Assembly: GCF_020740795.1 (NCBI RefSeq)
Contig: NC_067282.1
Location: 128,397,132-128,461,131, forward strand
DNA from: Apus apus
Lineage: Eukaryota > Chordata > Aves > Apodiformes > Apodidae
Length of the DNA: 64,000 nt
Direction of reading: 5' to 3'
This document shows, piece by piece, positions 26,986 through 41,001 of the stretch (the first letter of the stretch is position 1; every line of letters begins with the position of its first letter). Under the pieces are notes generated by a model that had not been told where the DNA came from, did not search any database, and was given only the letters and a program-made list of their open reading frames with translations. A program made the translations under genes and the position numbers.

Positions 26986-29900
26986 TACAAAAAGCAGTAA
27001 GGACTCTTTGTCCAAATGGATACGTGCCATGGAGTGACAGATTTGTATCTTTATGCCCTATGTACCAGTTACTGCGAAGGCAGGATGGACTACAATGAAT
27101 GGCCCATTAACTGTATCGTACAAGTATCTTCCAAAATAATAGCAGTGGTCTTGCCTGATGTTCAAGTTCCACCATTGTCCTAAATGAGCTGCTTGCTAAA
27201 CCCAATTTTCTTACAGGTGCTGCCAGGAATGTCTAAACAAAGGGATAAAACTGCTGCTATAGGCAGGAGACTTAAGACCTTGTTTGGAGAGTCCCTGTCT
27301 GTCAGCCACATCACATGGCAAAAGCATATTTTTTATTTGCTTACATCCATTTAGCCTGGACATAGTCAAACAATTCACTTGGCTAAAGGCTACTGCCTCT
27401 TTTAGAAGATGAAGAGAGTGGTTCTTACATGTGGATGTGGGCCTATGGAGGCCAGTGGGCTTTCCCAGTTGCAAGCAACCTCTGCAGCTCTTTCAGCGTC
27501 CATCTGGACTGTTGTCAAGGAGAATGACTGTTCATTGCAGGGTTTCAGAAAGGTGTGGCCTTCACATGTGCATCTGCTGGTTTCCTTGGTATTTCCTGAT
27601 TTTTGCTTGAATTTGAGCTATGAATGACCAGCCTCTAATAGTAAAACCAGGCAAAATAGCCTCAGCTGGTTTATTGGTGTGGTTTTTTTTTTTGCTGAAG
27701 GTGCAAATATTGTCCACTGAGCATAAGTCAAGACTCTGTTGTGAACTACTCATAGCATTAGGTACAAGCCAACGAAATAAGAAATCCTCAAAACCTACCT
27801 CCCACACAGGATTTCATATGATTAGCTAAAGCAAAACACAACCCAAAATTTCATATCCATGTCCTTGTATACTGTTTTAAAATACAGAAAAGAATAGCTT
27901 AAAGGTTAGTGTAAAAAAAATAAATATTCTTTTATTCAAGACGAATAAAATAATGGACTTGGTATAAGCAAGAAGCCCATTTCAATAAATATTGGGGAAA
28001 AAAGATGAAACTAAATGGGGTATAGTCTCTAAAGCAGTTACCCAGCTTTTGATGATACACATTCTGGTCAAAGTAACCTGTTTCCCACTCAATAGTATTT
28101 GGCAACTCAGGGACTGTACTTTCAGTGAAATAGTAGTAAGCTTTTTGATTTTTAGGAAGATTTTCCTCAACCAAAATTGCAAAAATTACATTTGACATAC
28201 CTCATGAATATGACATCACACTCATTCATGTTCAATATTGCTTTTCAAGCCCTATTACCACCAGATTAATACACAGAGAATGATATGGAGGTGTCCCTGT
28301 GGCTAAAAACCACAAGTTTGAGATATATGTAATTTTTTCCCAAAATGCAAAGCTTGATCTGATGCAGGGAAAAGATGGTTTATGACCAAGAACAGCAATA
28401 GGGGCATTCCTTGGTACTTTACACTGAATGTCAGTACTGGAGTCTTTGCAGTAATTTCAAGCTTGTTGTCCAGATACATCAAGAGGTCTATGGGCTACCT
28501 GAAGAGCTTCCATAAAGGTAACTAGGAAATGAAAGGCAGTATCTGTAAACAAGGATACTAAAAACAAAAACAGATTTAAAAAACCAGTGCTACATACTAT
28601 TGAGATGCCTCCAAAAGGACAAAAACACATTATGGTGAAAAACACATTTGTCCTGGGGAATGGGCAGTCAGACGAGGCGAAAGATAACTCCATCATCAAA
28701 GGTGTTAATTCCTGGGAATCCAGAAGATGCAACTTTGGCCTTACCATCAAGTTTTGAAAAACCTTAACAAAGGCTAGTTATGCAAACATTTTCAAACGGC
28801 TGTTCTTTTACACCAATTGGCAGAGGCAATACCTAGCTCAGTTACAATGTTGTTGGAATCTTTGGGTTTACACTTCCTCCCCATTCAGATGCTACGTGCA
28901 AAGGATAACTCCAGTTATTGCTTATTCCTTGCAGGTGCCTCTCACAAACAAATCCTTTCTTGCAGGTCCCAGGAGGGTTTTAGGAGGAAGCTCTCAGTTT
29001 CCTGCAGTGCTCTTGAGTTCCTGCATTTGTGATTCTGAATGCTGCAAGTGGAGTGTGAAAACTTTTTTTTCCCCAGATCCTTTAGTGATCTGACATCCAT
29101 GTGGCCTGTGAAGGTCTGTGGGAACAATCGAGAATGTTGTGGGCTGCAGCACAGGGGACCAGCAGCTTTCAGAGGATGCTGCAAAGTCTGGTCCAGGCAG
29201 TGAGACTGCTGTGATGCCTCTACAGCTGTCTGACTGGGGTGCAGTTCCTAAGAACCTGGTCTTGAGTGTTGCCTCCTCTGAACAGATTAATTTGCTAACA
29301 GCTTTGCCCTTATGTGCTCATTTTCTTCTGGGGCTCCATCCAGAGCTCAGGCTACTTGGCTGTAATCCACAGGGAAATTACTGGAAGTAATTACTGTAAG
29401 TGAAAGGTGGGAGGATATGGACAAGGTCACACCACTGCAGCCAATCTTGTTCTAGTCCAGAGCTGCTCAAGCGGTGAACTATAGTTAGGACCCCAGAAAA
29501 ATGCAGCATGGAGAACAACTATGAAAGGAGAAGCATGCTGCCTTCAAGGGGCTTACCAAACAGTCCTCTGGTTCAACCTGAAAGGGAGGATCCTGCTATG
29601 TAGGAGCTGGATACATTCATTGCACATGCATGTGTGTAGGTTTTTACCCAGAGAGGTAGCTGCAGCACCTCAGCATATGCAGCAGAAGTGCGAGGATGAC
29701 ATTCAGCCACCTTCCTCTGCTCAAAACAGCTGCACTGCTACTGCCCCAGCCCCATCCTGCCCAACCCTGCTCACTCGGAAACCACTGTGCTAGGAAGCTC
29801 TTTCTTCCCAGCTGAGATCCTTATATGATAATGTCCATCTAAGTGTTGCTGCTTGTGGTATAGGTCAGCAGTAATGACTCAGACCAGTCCTTCACTTTCT

Positions 29901-32900
29901 TTCCTCTTGTTGGCCAGACACAAAATCCAGCCCACAGATTAATGTCCCATGCACCTGTAACAATGATTCCCTGCTAATTAAGAAATTGCACAAGGAAGTC
30001 TCTGGCTTGTGTTAAAGAGACTCTTGACTGTCTGTGAAATCAAGCACTTAAAAGTTCAGAAATTCAGGATTTTCCCTGCGGCCTGAATGTAGGGTTTGGG
30101 GGTTTTGTATCGGGTATTTTGGTAGATCTAATGATGCATAGCAGTGTAACTTTTAAGGAGACAAACACAGTAATTTTTCTTCAGCTTAGTTTTTTGCAGA
30201 GGACAAACACAGCTGAAGTGTGCCTACCTCCCCATCCAGGGCCCTTGAGGCGGAGCTCTCCCAGCCCCTGTGTGCAGTCCCTGGAGTGCCCTCCGTTGGG
30301 AAGCTGCTGCTGACGCCATCTCCTGGCTGCGTTCAGGTGAGAAAACCTAAACACATCCTGTCGTGTGAGCTCATCTGCATCGGTGAAGTCTGTATAGGGT
30401 CACACCGGTACGTTTAAAAATCAACTCACCTTTTCCTCCCTCAGGTATTTTCTGTTAAGCTTGTGCAAGGAGTTGCAGGGTTCGAGAAGGATCTAGTGTG
30501 CTGCAAGAGTTTCAGCTTTTTAGAAATAAAATCTCTGTGATTTTAGCTGCAGAAGGAAACAAGAGCCCCTCTTTCACCTCAGTGCACACACATCAAGCTG
30601 ACTCATGTCAGCAGTGAGATGTGTGGGCCTGCAGACTGGCTGCTTACTCCACATTGCAGATGGTGGAGATCAGCTTTAGCTCAAAGAAACTAGTCTTTGC
30701 CCACACAAAGAGGGCTTATTGGGTACAAGAAGGAAACCCTACTGCCTGGGATATCCTTTCCTTTAGTGTAAGGATACTGGGATACTCCCTTTCCTCACAA
30801 CTCCAGGAACCCTCTTTTCCCCTACCCTGCAGAAGCATGGCCGTGGCTGGCCCTTTATCTCCCACTCCATCCTGCCATCCTCAACATCCAATCCTAAATA
30901 TATGTCAATGAATCCTCACTCTACTCCAAAAATTGCAATGAGATTAATGCTCTGGTTCTCTAAAACACCTGCTCTGGGTTGGCTCCAGATAACATAACTT
31001 GCCATGGTCTATGTGGAGAGTACAGCCCCAGTCACAGACATCTTTTGTAGTCCAAAACCCTCACTCTAAGCCAAATGTCCCATAGTTTCTGATCCTTAAT
31101 ATCCATGACCTTGTTAGGCCTTGAAAATACATGTTATCTCCTGGCCCACAGCTAGGCCATGCACAGTGGCTTTCCTGAAAGCCTTAAACTTACCATGAAT
31201 CCTATAATAGCCCACAAATTTAATCATAGAAAAGTGAGCACATGTTCCTGAAATCACTCCTGCAACATTGGCCTGTTTTGTAACAGGAAAGGATTCCCCA
31301 TACCCCTCATCTCCATACCTCAGTCATGGAAAATGAAACCTTTCCGATGTGATGGGTTGTAAAGACAGATGTGAGCTTGCAGAGGAACATGACCATCCAT
31401 GCAGTGGTGAAGTATTGCTTGTCTGGAGCTATGATACTATTGTTGTAAGGGCAGACTGAGGCAGGATTGTGTCATATGAGCAAAGGCACAGTTTTCATGA
31501 AGTAAGCTTTTGTCCTTAACTCACAAAAAGGGCCTTTTTGTGATTCACACTGTGTGATATTTTTAGCTCTCTTTGCATTCAATTAGAATGAGACAAGTAT
31601 AATACTGTGAGAAAAACAATTAAACAGAATGACCCTATTAAAAAGTGGGTTTTCTACCTTAGAAAAAAACCTCTTGGTACGTGACATTGGAGGCTTAGAT
31701 TGCAAGCTGCTGAGGTAAGGACCACATCCTTGTCCTGTACTCGCAGTACATTTGTCACAGTGAGACCTTCTAAAATTATCACATTCTCTGGGATGGGTGG
31801 GTTGCAGTTGCCAAAGCATCTGAGGGAAGCAAAGCCTGTAAGGTCTTGTGTAGTCTAGGATCTGAAGTACTCACAAGCTACAGCTAACAATGACTAATGA
31901 AGTGCAAATAATGATTCATACTAAGCCTAGAAAATGCCATACTATGTTTTCTCAGAACAGATCAAGGATAAAAGTTACCTTCTTTCTGCTTTGGGCAAGT
32001 ATTCCAGATGCCCAAGTTAACTACCAACCCTGTAGTGTCTGGGGTTGCCTCCAAGACTCCCAACAGTGGCTTGGATATGTCTTCACCTCTATCCCATCTC
32101 TGGTGCAGGAGTGAATGCCTGCCCTGCAGGACTCAAGAGTGACCACGCTCCATTCAGATCTTGATTTCTTGCTAAGGTGGGTTCATTGATGCTGAGTAAG
32201 GGATCCTGGCTCTACCTCTGCCCACAAGGAGCACACAGATCAGGCATCTTTCCAGTGTGAACCAGCTGATGTTGAGTCAGGTCACAGTTTCCATCAAAAC
32301 CCTTTCCATAGTCACACCACCTAAGGGATTTCTTTCCCATCTGAACTCTCTGTTGCTGGATATAAAAGTCAAGGTGTGTTTTCATATGAATTTTCAGATG
32401 ATGGGTCTCCTTATTTTCAGCTGGGGCAACATCATCATTAGCTGGAACAGAGAGAGGAGAAAAAGTAATCAGATATTATTACTCCCCTAAACACCACATG
32501 AAGTACAGCTTTTATCAGAGTGAAAGCCATTAACTGATTCTTTAGATGAAGGGTTCTGGGGTCAAGACCTTGCAGCCTGGAATTCATGGGTTCTAATCTT
32601 CCATCTGCCACCAGTTCTCTTATAGCCTTTGTCATTAGATCTCTGTTTTATATAGTGCCTCTTACGACCAGGTGCATGGCACAGTTATACAAGAGGAGAA
32701 AACCAAGCTGAGGAAGATGGTGGTGAGTGAAGAAACCTGCACAAAGAGCCCATCAGGCCAGAAGCAGAGATAAGAACTGGACACATACTTCCAAAGTCTT
32801 TGACTAGTGTGTTTCCCTCTTTCAAAGCTGGTATGTTCATCATAAATCAATGATAAATCTTACTCCTCAGTCTATTTTGCAAAGGTGTGATATCATCAGT

Positions 32901-35165
32901 AGATAATATCCCTGTATGACTTTGACCACTGAAAGTTCTCTTTCAATGCTAGTGAAATAACCTAACTCAAATGCCTCTAGGTAATTTAGCCAGTTTGTGG
33001 ATATGCTATCCCTTAAGTTCAGAGGTACCAGAGTTGTTTCTGAGAAGGCCCATCTTCACCTGATAGGAATGGTGAGTAGAGGAAGATGTCTAGACTGTTT
33101 AAGCTTGGATATGGAAGCCTATAGTGAAGAGCTCAAGCTAATGGGCCCTGATGGAGCCTGAAGTTCTGGGGAATGACTGCAGAGGCACCAGCATGGCCCT
33201 CCATGGAGTCAGGTTAGCCCCAGCAAGCTGTGGGTCAGTATCATCACTGCCGACTCTCTGCTGGTCCTGGGGATGGAGTCTTGCAGTGCAATATGCACCA
33301 CATTCCCTCGGATTCCCACCTCCCAGAGGAATTTTTGTCCTGTGTACCCAACATATGTGGGCTACCTGTGTAGCACTGTGCCTGAGCTCACACTCCACAC
33401 TGGTGAGACAAGTGTCTAGCTAAACTACCCACATTACTATAAGCCAGAGCGAATCAACTCTACCAAACCTTTTTAGTCATTCCAGTGTCACTGCAGTGTA
33501 CTTCCCAGCACAGGAAAGGGTTTGGCAGTGTCAGAGTAGTTTATATTTCTCTGCATGAGATGGACTGAGGATTACCTCCTAGTATAGCCCAAGGACTGCC
33601 TAGCCAGCACATAGCCCTAACCAGCTGTGCCATTGGCATCAGATAGTTGGCTGGACAAACTTGTTGGAGTTACTGGCAACGGGGTCATTTGGTGGTGAAA
33701 CGCCAGACTGAATTCAGCATCTGATTAGAAGATTAACATTAGAAACCAATGCAAGCATCTCAACGAAACCTTCCTAACTCTGCATCTTTAAGATGCCCTG
33801 ATGGGCTTAATATCCCCAGTTGGACTGGGAAGGTCTGCATGCCTCAGTATACTCTATGTCTTGGGAGTATTCTGCTCTACGGTGGGTTCCAAAAGAACCA
33901 TAACATCTGCTTTTTTCCAATACCTGAGGTATCCTATGGCTCCATAACCTCAGATGGTCAAGAGGTAACAGTATAATCATGCTGTGAGATTGGCCCAGCC
34001 TGCAAGCATTTCAGCAGGAATAGAAGTGCCCTAAAGAACACAGAAGTGACCAGTGCTTCTCTGCAGGATGCTACCCTGCAGGTTGCTAAGTGGGAGATAA
34101 CAGAGGAGAAGGGCTGGTAACAGGAAGCAGGTGCAGTGGGCTAACATGTATGAAAGAAATAGTGCTAAAAGATCTTGCCAGCTTTTACCTGCTCAATAAC
34201 TGCAAAGCAATTTCTTTGAGAGGGAAGACCAAAGTTTGCCATCCATTTTTATTCTTAAGGATATTTTGAATTTAAATGCTTGCATTTGTAGTACTAAAAT
34301 AAGGATTTGTGAAACCATAGTTTTTTGGGTTTTTTACCTAAATGTTAAACATTTTTATTAAATTTCATTTTTTTAAAAAAGATTATATGGTCCTTTACTT
34401 TCCAAAGGCTGAGAAATGGCATGGCACTCCATCCCCTCCTGAGAGAGCAAGGCAACACTGGCTTAACTTCTTACAGCTTCCGGTGAAGTGGGTTTCACAG
34501 CCTCCTTAGGTAATCTACTCCAGTCCTGCCTTACTCAGATGAAGTTTTTGCAACATCTAGTCTTTTTCTTTTTTCCTTTCTTCTTTTCTTTCCTGAAAAT
34601 TAAGTTGATTAGAGCTTATCTTTGTCTTTCCAGCAATGTTGCCGCTGCCTCTCTTAATAATAATCCCTCATGAAAGGCAACTGTGTTATCATGTCCTGCC
34701 CTACTTCCAGCCTTCTCCTCCAGACTCAACAAGCCCAGTTTCCCTGCTTCTCCCCAGGGACTGTTTTCCAAACTTCTTATCACTGCAGATGTGCTCCCAT
34801 GCCCATACTCCCTGTTTGGACAAGCTGGGCTGCTTGCTGTCCCCTTGTGTGGTTCTGGTGGTGGCTTCTTGCTTTTCTCCAGCCCCACAGCCTGGGCACC
34901 CCCTTTCCCAGCCCCAGCGTCTCACCCACAGTGGGGCTGTCTGGGATGTGAGGGCACTGCATGGGCATGAGGGGCCCTGCCAGGCCAGGTGCTGTGAGCA
35001 CGGGTGCCAGGCCCCCAGGGCTGCTCAATGCAGGAACCGGCATGTGCAGTTCACTCCGCTTAGCTCCCAGTCCTGGCAGGAAACTGGCATCCTTACTTTC
35101 TGGGGCTTGTCCTGGTTTCCCAGGTTCAGGAGAGTCACTCACTCTGCTCAGATGCTCTCAGGTCA

Positions 35166-35585
35166 TGGGGTCACAGAATGGTTTGGGTTGAAAGGGACCT
35201 TAGGGACAGATCATCCAGTTCCAATCCCCCTGCATGGGCAGGGACACCTCGCACTACACTAGACCAGGCTGCTCAGAGCCCCATCCAACCTGGCCTTGAA
35301 CACTTCCAGGGATGGAGCTTCCAAAACTTCCCTGGGCAACCTGTTCCAGTGTCTTACCACCCTCACACTAAATAATTTCCTCCTAATGTCTAACCTAAAT
35401 CTCCCTTTTTCCAGTTTTAATCCATTCCCCCTTGTCCTCTCACTACAAGCCCTTGTAAAAAGCCCCTCCCCAGCTTTCCTGTAGCCCCTTCAGGTACTGG
35501 AAGGCTGCTATAAGGTCTCCCCAGAGCCTTCTCTTCTCCAGGCTGAACAGCCCCAACTCTCTCAGACTGTCCTCATAGGAGAAGT
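35166..35585 (-). mobile_element. CR1 LINE fragment (3' end, minus strand)
   Basis: The reverse complement reads as CR1: the GAGAAGAGAAGGCTCTGGGG block, the segment giving ACAGGTTGCCCAGGGAAGTT, then the 3' UTR and a tail ending near TTCTGTGACC. It belongs to a different CR1 subfamily from the 57-59 kb element. Confidence 0.9.
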
Positions 35586-38040
35586 TAATTAATTTCTTAG
35601 TAATTTCTGATAATCTACTTTTGAAATTCTCCTAGGAGACAGAGGTCCCCATGCTCTATGGGATGAGAGTATTTCAGGAATACCTAGAGAAGGCTACCAA
35701 AACACAGGGGTAATTCTGCTCTCTCAGCTTCCAGGCTCAGTTGGGGTTTTCTAGCCCCAAATTCAGCTCTTGGCAGTTCCTTCAGCTACTTCAGTGGACA
35801 GTGGTGGAAATCCTGGTTTTGTGCATTGTTACAGAAACCAAATCCTTACAGTTGAAATCAAGACCCCAGTCAGTGTATAGTCTGCTCATTCTTACCAGTA
35901 TGGCCATTAATAAAACTTTATTATAAAAGCTGCACTTTCTGCTGTTGTTTTTTTCAGCCTGGATAAAAGAATCTTATGACTGCTCCTTCTTTCCAGCAGC
36001 CCTCTCACCCCAAATCATCCTGACATTTCTTGCTTGTTCCCAAGAGACTCAGTCCCTAAAACAAATATTTTGACCTGCTGCCTGGACAAGATATTACATT
36101 AACTGCCAAACAAAATGGATAAGGCCAGTCTCTCCCTGCTGATCCTCTCATGAGGGTGCTAGCAAGAGCTCTGTGCTGTTCCCAGCTGCTGATCTGTGTC
36201 TATAGGAGCATGTTCATCTTTGATTCCTCTACACAGTTGTTAAAATTGATTGAAATTAACTGATTGTTTCTTAAGTGACTGATGGGGGGAATGACAGTGT
36301 GATTTTAAAAAATCTTATTTACTCAATAATTTACAGGAAAAAACCCCATGAAGCTGTCAAAAATATATCATTAAACTGATCCCCAAATTTGAAAAGATGT
36401 ATTTTAATAAAAATCAAATAGAGCATTTTAATTGTCTTCTGATTTTGAAAATTCTGTCTTATGCTGAATATATCTAAGTGGAAAGAAAATTTAGGATGAG
36501 CAGACTGACCTTGCATTGACAGGGAGTAAGAAAACTCTTCTTAATTCTCTCTACCCACTTCACCAAAGCAACAAAAGGCACCAGGCAGAGCTTCTTCTCC
36601 CCATCTGCCAAGGGTCTGCTTCTGCGGCGTAGCTCCTGCAGAAACTGGGGCGGTTGTGAGGTAGCCTAGGTGAAAACTGGACCTGGGGTTCATCTGCCTG
36701 TATCTCAATAGCTGCAACGTGCCTGTCTCTGTCTGAGTTATGGTTCAGGCACTGGAAAGAAATGGACACAGTTACATGGTGATTCATCTGACCTATTTTA
36801 GATGCCTACCTTATGAGTAGGTGAATCATGCCCTACAAACACTTCTTGAACATTTGAATAAGGGGCTTTTCTTGTGTTATCCCATGACTTCTTGTCAGTT
36901 TGTTATATGCAGGATGTTGTGCTTTTCAGTAATATTTTAAAATTATTTTCATTTTTAATACAGATCGAATCTTTGCTGAAGATGAAGATGTGCTAATAAG
37001 ACATCTCTCTCTGAGAGCTGGGGTTTCAAAAAATCAGCAGTTTCACTCCTGTGATTTTGTAGTTTGTCTTTTGGAAGGGATGTGTGAAATATAAATGATG
37101 AAGTAGTAATACTGGATTGACTATCTGATGTTATACTATTAGATTGGTTATCATACAATATTGGGATATAATCTTATAGATTTTATAGATGTGTGTGTGT
37201 ACTGCTGTAGGCTTCAAATCTATACAGATAAGGTAACAGAGGAGCTTGACAGAGAAGTGTCTGTGCATGGAAAGGGCTGGAATAAATTATTTTTTAAATT
37301 CCATCCAATGATCCAGCTAGGTCTGTGTCTTTTAAGGTTACATTTCTAACCCTTCAGTATAGCTAGGAAATACTTGAAGATGGGTCCTAGCTTCAGAAAT
37401 GGTCTCCTATTGTAAAGATACCTGTCTATAAATGGAGGGTTATTTTTTTCAGTTGTCTAAATTTTCTCTCTGGCCCCCTTCTGCAGCAGGCCAGCATGTG
37501 CAACAGGACATCTGCAGCTGCTGTGTTGTGAAATAGGTAGGTAGGGATGCTGTGCTATTTCTGCTCCTCTAAAGGTGTCAAGAGTTTGGTGTTGCTTTCT
37601 CTGTCTGCTTGCTTTTTCTTGCTTCTTGCTTATTCAATCAGCATAGGATCATGCCAAGAGCAATGTGGGAAGTGGTTTAACCTGGTGAGACATAAACCTC
37701 AGCTCTAATTCATGTTCCTATGTAAACATGGGTGTCTCCCAGTCATCGGTCAGATTTAGAGGTTCTTCATCACAGGCATTTTATTCTCTCCGTTGTGTTT
37801 CTTTCCCTCCCATTGAGCTTTTGTCAAGAGCTAGTAATGAGCTGCACTCATTGTTCTTTTTTGCAAGTCTTAAAGCTGTATTTTGAAGTAGATCATATAA
37901 AAGATAGTAGTATAAAATGTGTTTATAAACTTGACTTATGAAAAGGGTTACAGACTGATGTCTCCGAGACATTTCATAGGGCAGAAGACAGAACCTTTAC
38001 AATGCCTAAATGCATTGTTGTTACTCAAACTAAGCAGCGT

Positions 38041-38150
38041 GCAAGCTATTCATGGAATGGCATTCACCTTTAATATGTATTTTACATAATACATGCAAGT
38101 TATTCATGGAATGGCATTCCTTTTTAATAAATGCTTTATGTAATGCTGAC
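38041..38150. repeat. Two-copy tandem duplication of about 53 bp
   Basis: A unit containing TATTCATGGAATGGCATTC occurs twice in direct succession (starting near 38044 and 38097), each followed by a related AT-rich segment. Some substitutions separate the copies. Confidence 0.75.
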
Positions 38151-40083
38151 CCCTTGCGACTCCAGGGAATTAAAGATTTGATACCAGCGTGGTGTCAACC
38201 TCTTCTTTTCCTTGTTTTTGACCTCAGTGCTACAAAAGTGGCTGTAAGGTTTTTTTTCAGTTCCAGACTCCCTGACCATTTCCAGTGTATTGGTCGACTG
38301 CTGTACAGTCCATGCAAGCCTATTAACAAATCTTTGCTTTTCTTTGTGACCTTTCACAGATTCCTCTGTAGTAGTTTTCACCCCCTCAAAATTCAAAGGC
38401 TTGGAAATTGAAATGCTGTGGTGTATTTGTGATAACTTCTATTTTGGGGTAATATGGGATCCTATTTTAAAACTAATATAATTGGGAGTGTTTTCCTTTT
38501 TGTGTTAACTAATGGCACATCATCCTGGTCACTTCACTAGTTCAAACATCAAACTTTGGGAAAAGTGAGTGCCAGAAGCCTGGTTATGAAGCCATGGAGC
38601 CATTTATTGGCTGTGCTGACACTTCTTGGCCTTTGCTGGAGGTAGGTGTGGGGCATAGCAAGCTTTGGCCAAGAGGAACAGAAGAAGTTTTGCGTACTGA
38701 GTCATGGTACTAAATGTGCTTTTTACAATTATTTACAGTGAAACTCATTGTAAGAATGAATCAGGTCATTGGTATTTAATCTGAACTAGAGTTGTGAAAC
38801 TTCAAATGACTACGCAGGAGATACGTTGTTGTGATGATGTGTATCATCCAGAGCTATGTAGCTCTTTAAGGCAAAATATGTCCTTGTGATCAGACCTTTT
38901 CTTGTATTTCTTCTTGCTTAAGTAGAAAACCTGTATGTGTAATGATTTTAAAAAATTAAAGGCTTTTAAAGTTTCTTAAGTGCAATTATTTTAAAATAAA
39001 TTTCTCAATGTAAATATACATCTTTGATTATAATGCATATTACTATAAATGTAAATATGTAAGTAGAAAACCATTCAATAGTCCATTCTCAAATGTTTTA
39101 TTTCTGTAAGAGGAAGGATTATTCCTCACTGAGTTTTGTGGTGGCTGATTTTACAACAGTATTCTGTGCAACATTTTTGGTTTATGCTGCAGGGCAGGGG
39201 TGGGAACAATTTCTTCTATTTTTAGTTTTGTGTCTTAATGATATGGATAATTCACAGTGGTTCCTCTTGTATGTTTCTCAGCTGACTGTACCTAACACAG
39301 TCAAGTCATAAAATTCCTGAATTATGGTGGGATGAGAGTTTTGCAGGATGAAATGGATCATCAAGATTTAAACTCTGACCTCTAGGTTTGATAAAAATAA
39401 TTTTAGATTAGTTATTATCCACAATGATAATAATATATAACATTCAAAGCTGAGCTTTCACTCCTATTATCAACTTTTAATTACAATGTTTTTAGAATAT
39501 TTGTTCCTAAGGGTTTCTTGCTTTCAGGAAAATTCTACATGCTCTTTGCTTGTAAAGGGAAATGTGAGATTTACAGCTGAAAGGGACATTTGTGTGCAAG
39601 GACATTTTTTTTCCTGTTTTATTTGTTTATTATGTGGTTTAGGTAGCATTGCTTTATCTAATTCTTGTACATGATTTATTAGTGAATGTTCACAACTAAG
39701 CAACCCTAGCAGATAAATTTTTGGCAAATGAGTTCAGACTCAGTTCTTCAGCTCAGAATATAGTATTATATAGAGTTCACATTGGGTCTCTTTAAATTAA
39801 ATGACTTATTATCCAGTAGAGCTTCCTATCCAGTTTTCTTCCATTTCTATTTAATTTCTGGGAGTAGTTTTGGTTTTTTTACCCCTTGCTGCTTGCCAAC
39901 CCTGGATGCAATTCTGAGATCAAAAAAGCCAGTTTTTCCCCAGCTTTTTTATTTCCTGGGACAAATTCTAAATACGTAAGTCCATAGTTTCAGAGATGGG
40001 ACTTCAGATGCTGCTGCAGCCAAGATCATAGTACAGGAGGGAAAGCAGATCCAAATGCACCATGCAAACTCAGATGGTTTACA

Positions 40084-40142
40084 GCTGGACTCAATGATCC
40101 AAAAGGTCTTTTCCAACCAAAATTATTCTATGATTCTGTAAC
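40084..40142 (+). mobile_element. Short CR1 3' tail
   Basis: The stretch CTGGACTCAATGATCC, then AAAGGTCTTTTCCAACC, then ATTCTATGATTCTGT is the canonical CR1 3' end with the terminal 8-bp repeat. Only about 60 bases of the element are left. Confidence 0.85.
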
Positions 40143-40971
40143 TGGTTGATTTGGGGGGAGGGTTATGTGTTTAGTTTTGGTTTTTTCCCTTTGGTTTTAA
40201 AATATCAAATGCTCCCCACTTCGGGTCTGCTTTTTCCATGACCTGTTGAAATTGGATTGGTAACAGACAGCTGGCAGAATGTTACATTTCCTCTGCCGGG
40301 CGCCAAAAGATGTGCCAGGTTTTGAGCCGTGCAATACTGGAAAAGGCCACAGGGTGGGTAATTGCAGCAAGGTGGTTGGGGCACCTCACCAGAAAGCCGT
40401 GAGGTACCGGTTGCTGACCCTGGGTCTGAAAGCGTCTCGACAAAAGTCTGCGTGCAACTCTAATTAACCCGTTAGGCTTTAATTCTGCTATCTGAGGGCT
40501 GAATTGGGGCCTCTGTAATAATTCCAGAACACTCAAGAAACGCTAGAGAATGACCCGATGTAGTCATTAGAAGCCACAAAATACCTATGTGAGTCAAAAA
40601 ACCCTACCCAAGGAAGGGAAAACACTTCATTTACAAGTCCTTTTCAAATTACTTCACATGAACGTGTGAAGTCACTCATGTGACCTTGGTGATCTCAAAG
40701 TCACAGGCCCCTGGAGTTTCTCTTAGACTAAGAAAACAGGTGCTGCAGCTTATGGGAAGGTCTCTGCTAGAAGACGACATGCTGTTGGGAAAGATGGTGA
40801 GCAGAAAGAACACCGTGCACTCCATGGCACAGCAAGGCACAAGGCTGGTTGCCACGGGTTTCTGGCACCAGCCGTTTCTGTTGTTGGAAGAACAGATACA
40901 GCCTTAGGCTGCAAAGGTGTGTTTTAGGTGTGGCTCCTAATTGTGATTCTGTTCAAATCAACTTTATTTTA

Positions 40972-41001
40972 AATATATATATATATAAATATAAATAAAT
41001 A
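40972..41001. repeat. AT microsatellite
   Basis: A run of ATATATATATAT followed by AAATATAAATAAATAT. Simple repeat without further meaning visible. Confidence 0.8.

Noticed and set aside
27932..28750. Minus-strand frames of 88 and 97 codons that look protein-like
   Set aside because: No recognisable family, no splice signals joining them, and other frames contain stops within short distance. AT-rich chance ORFs are a sufficient explanation.
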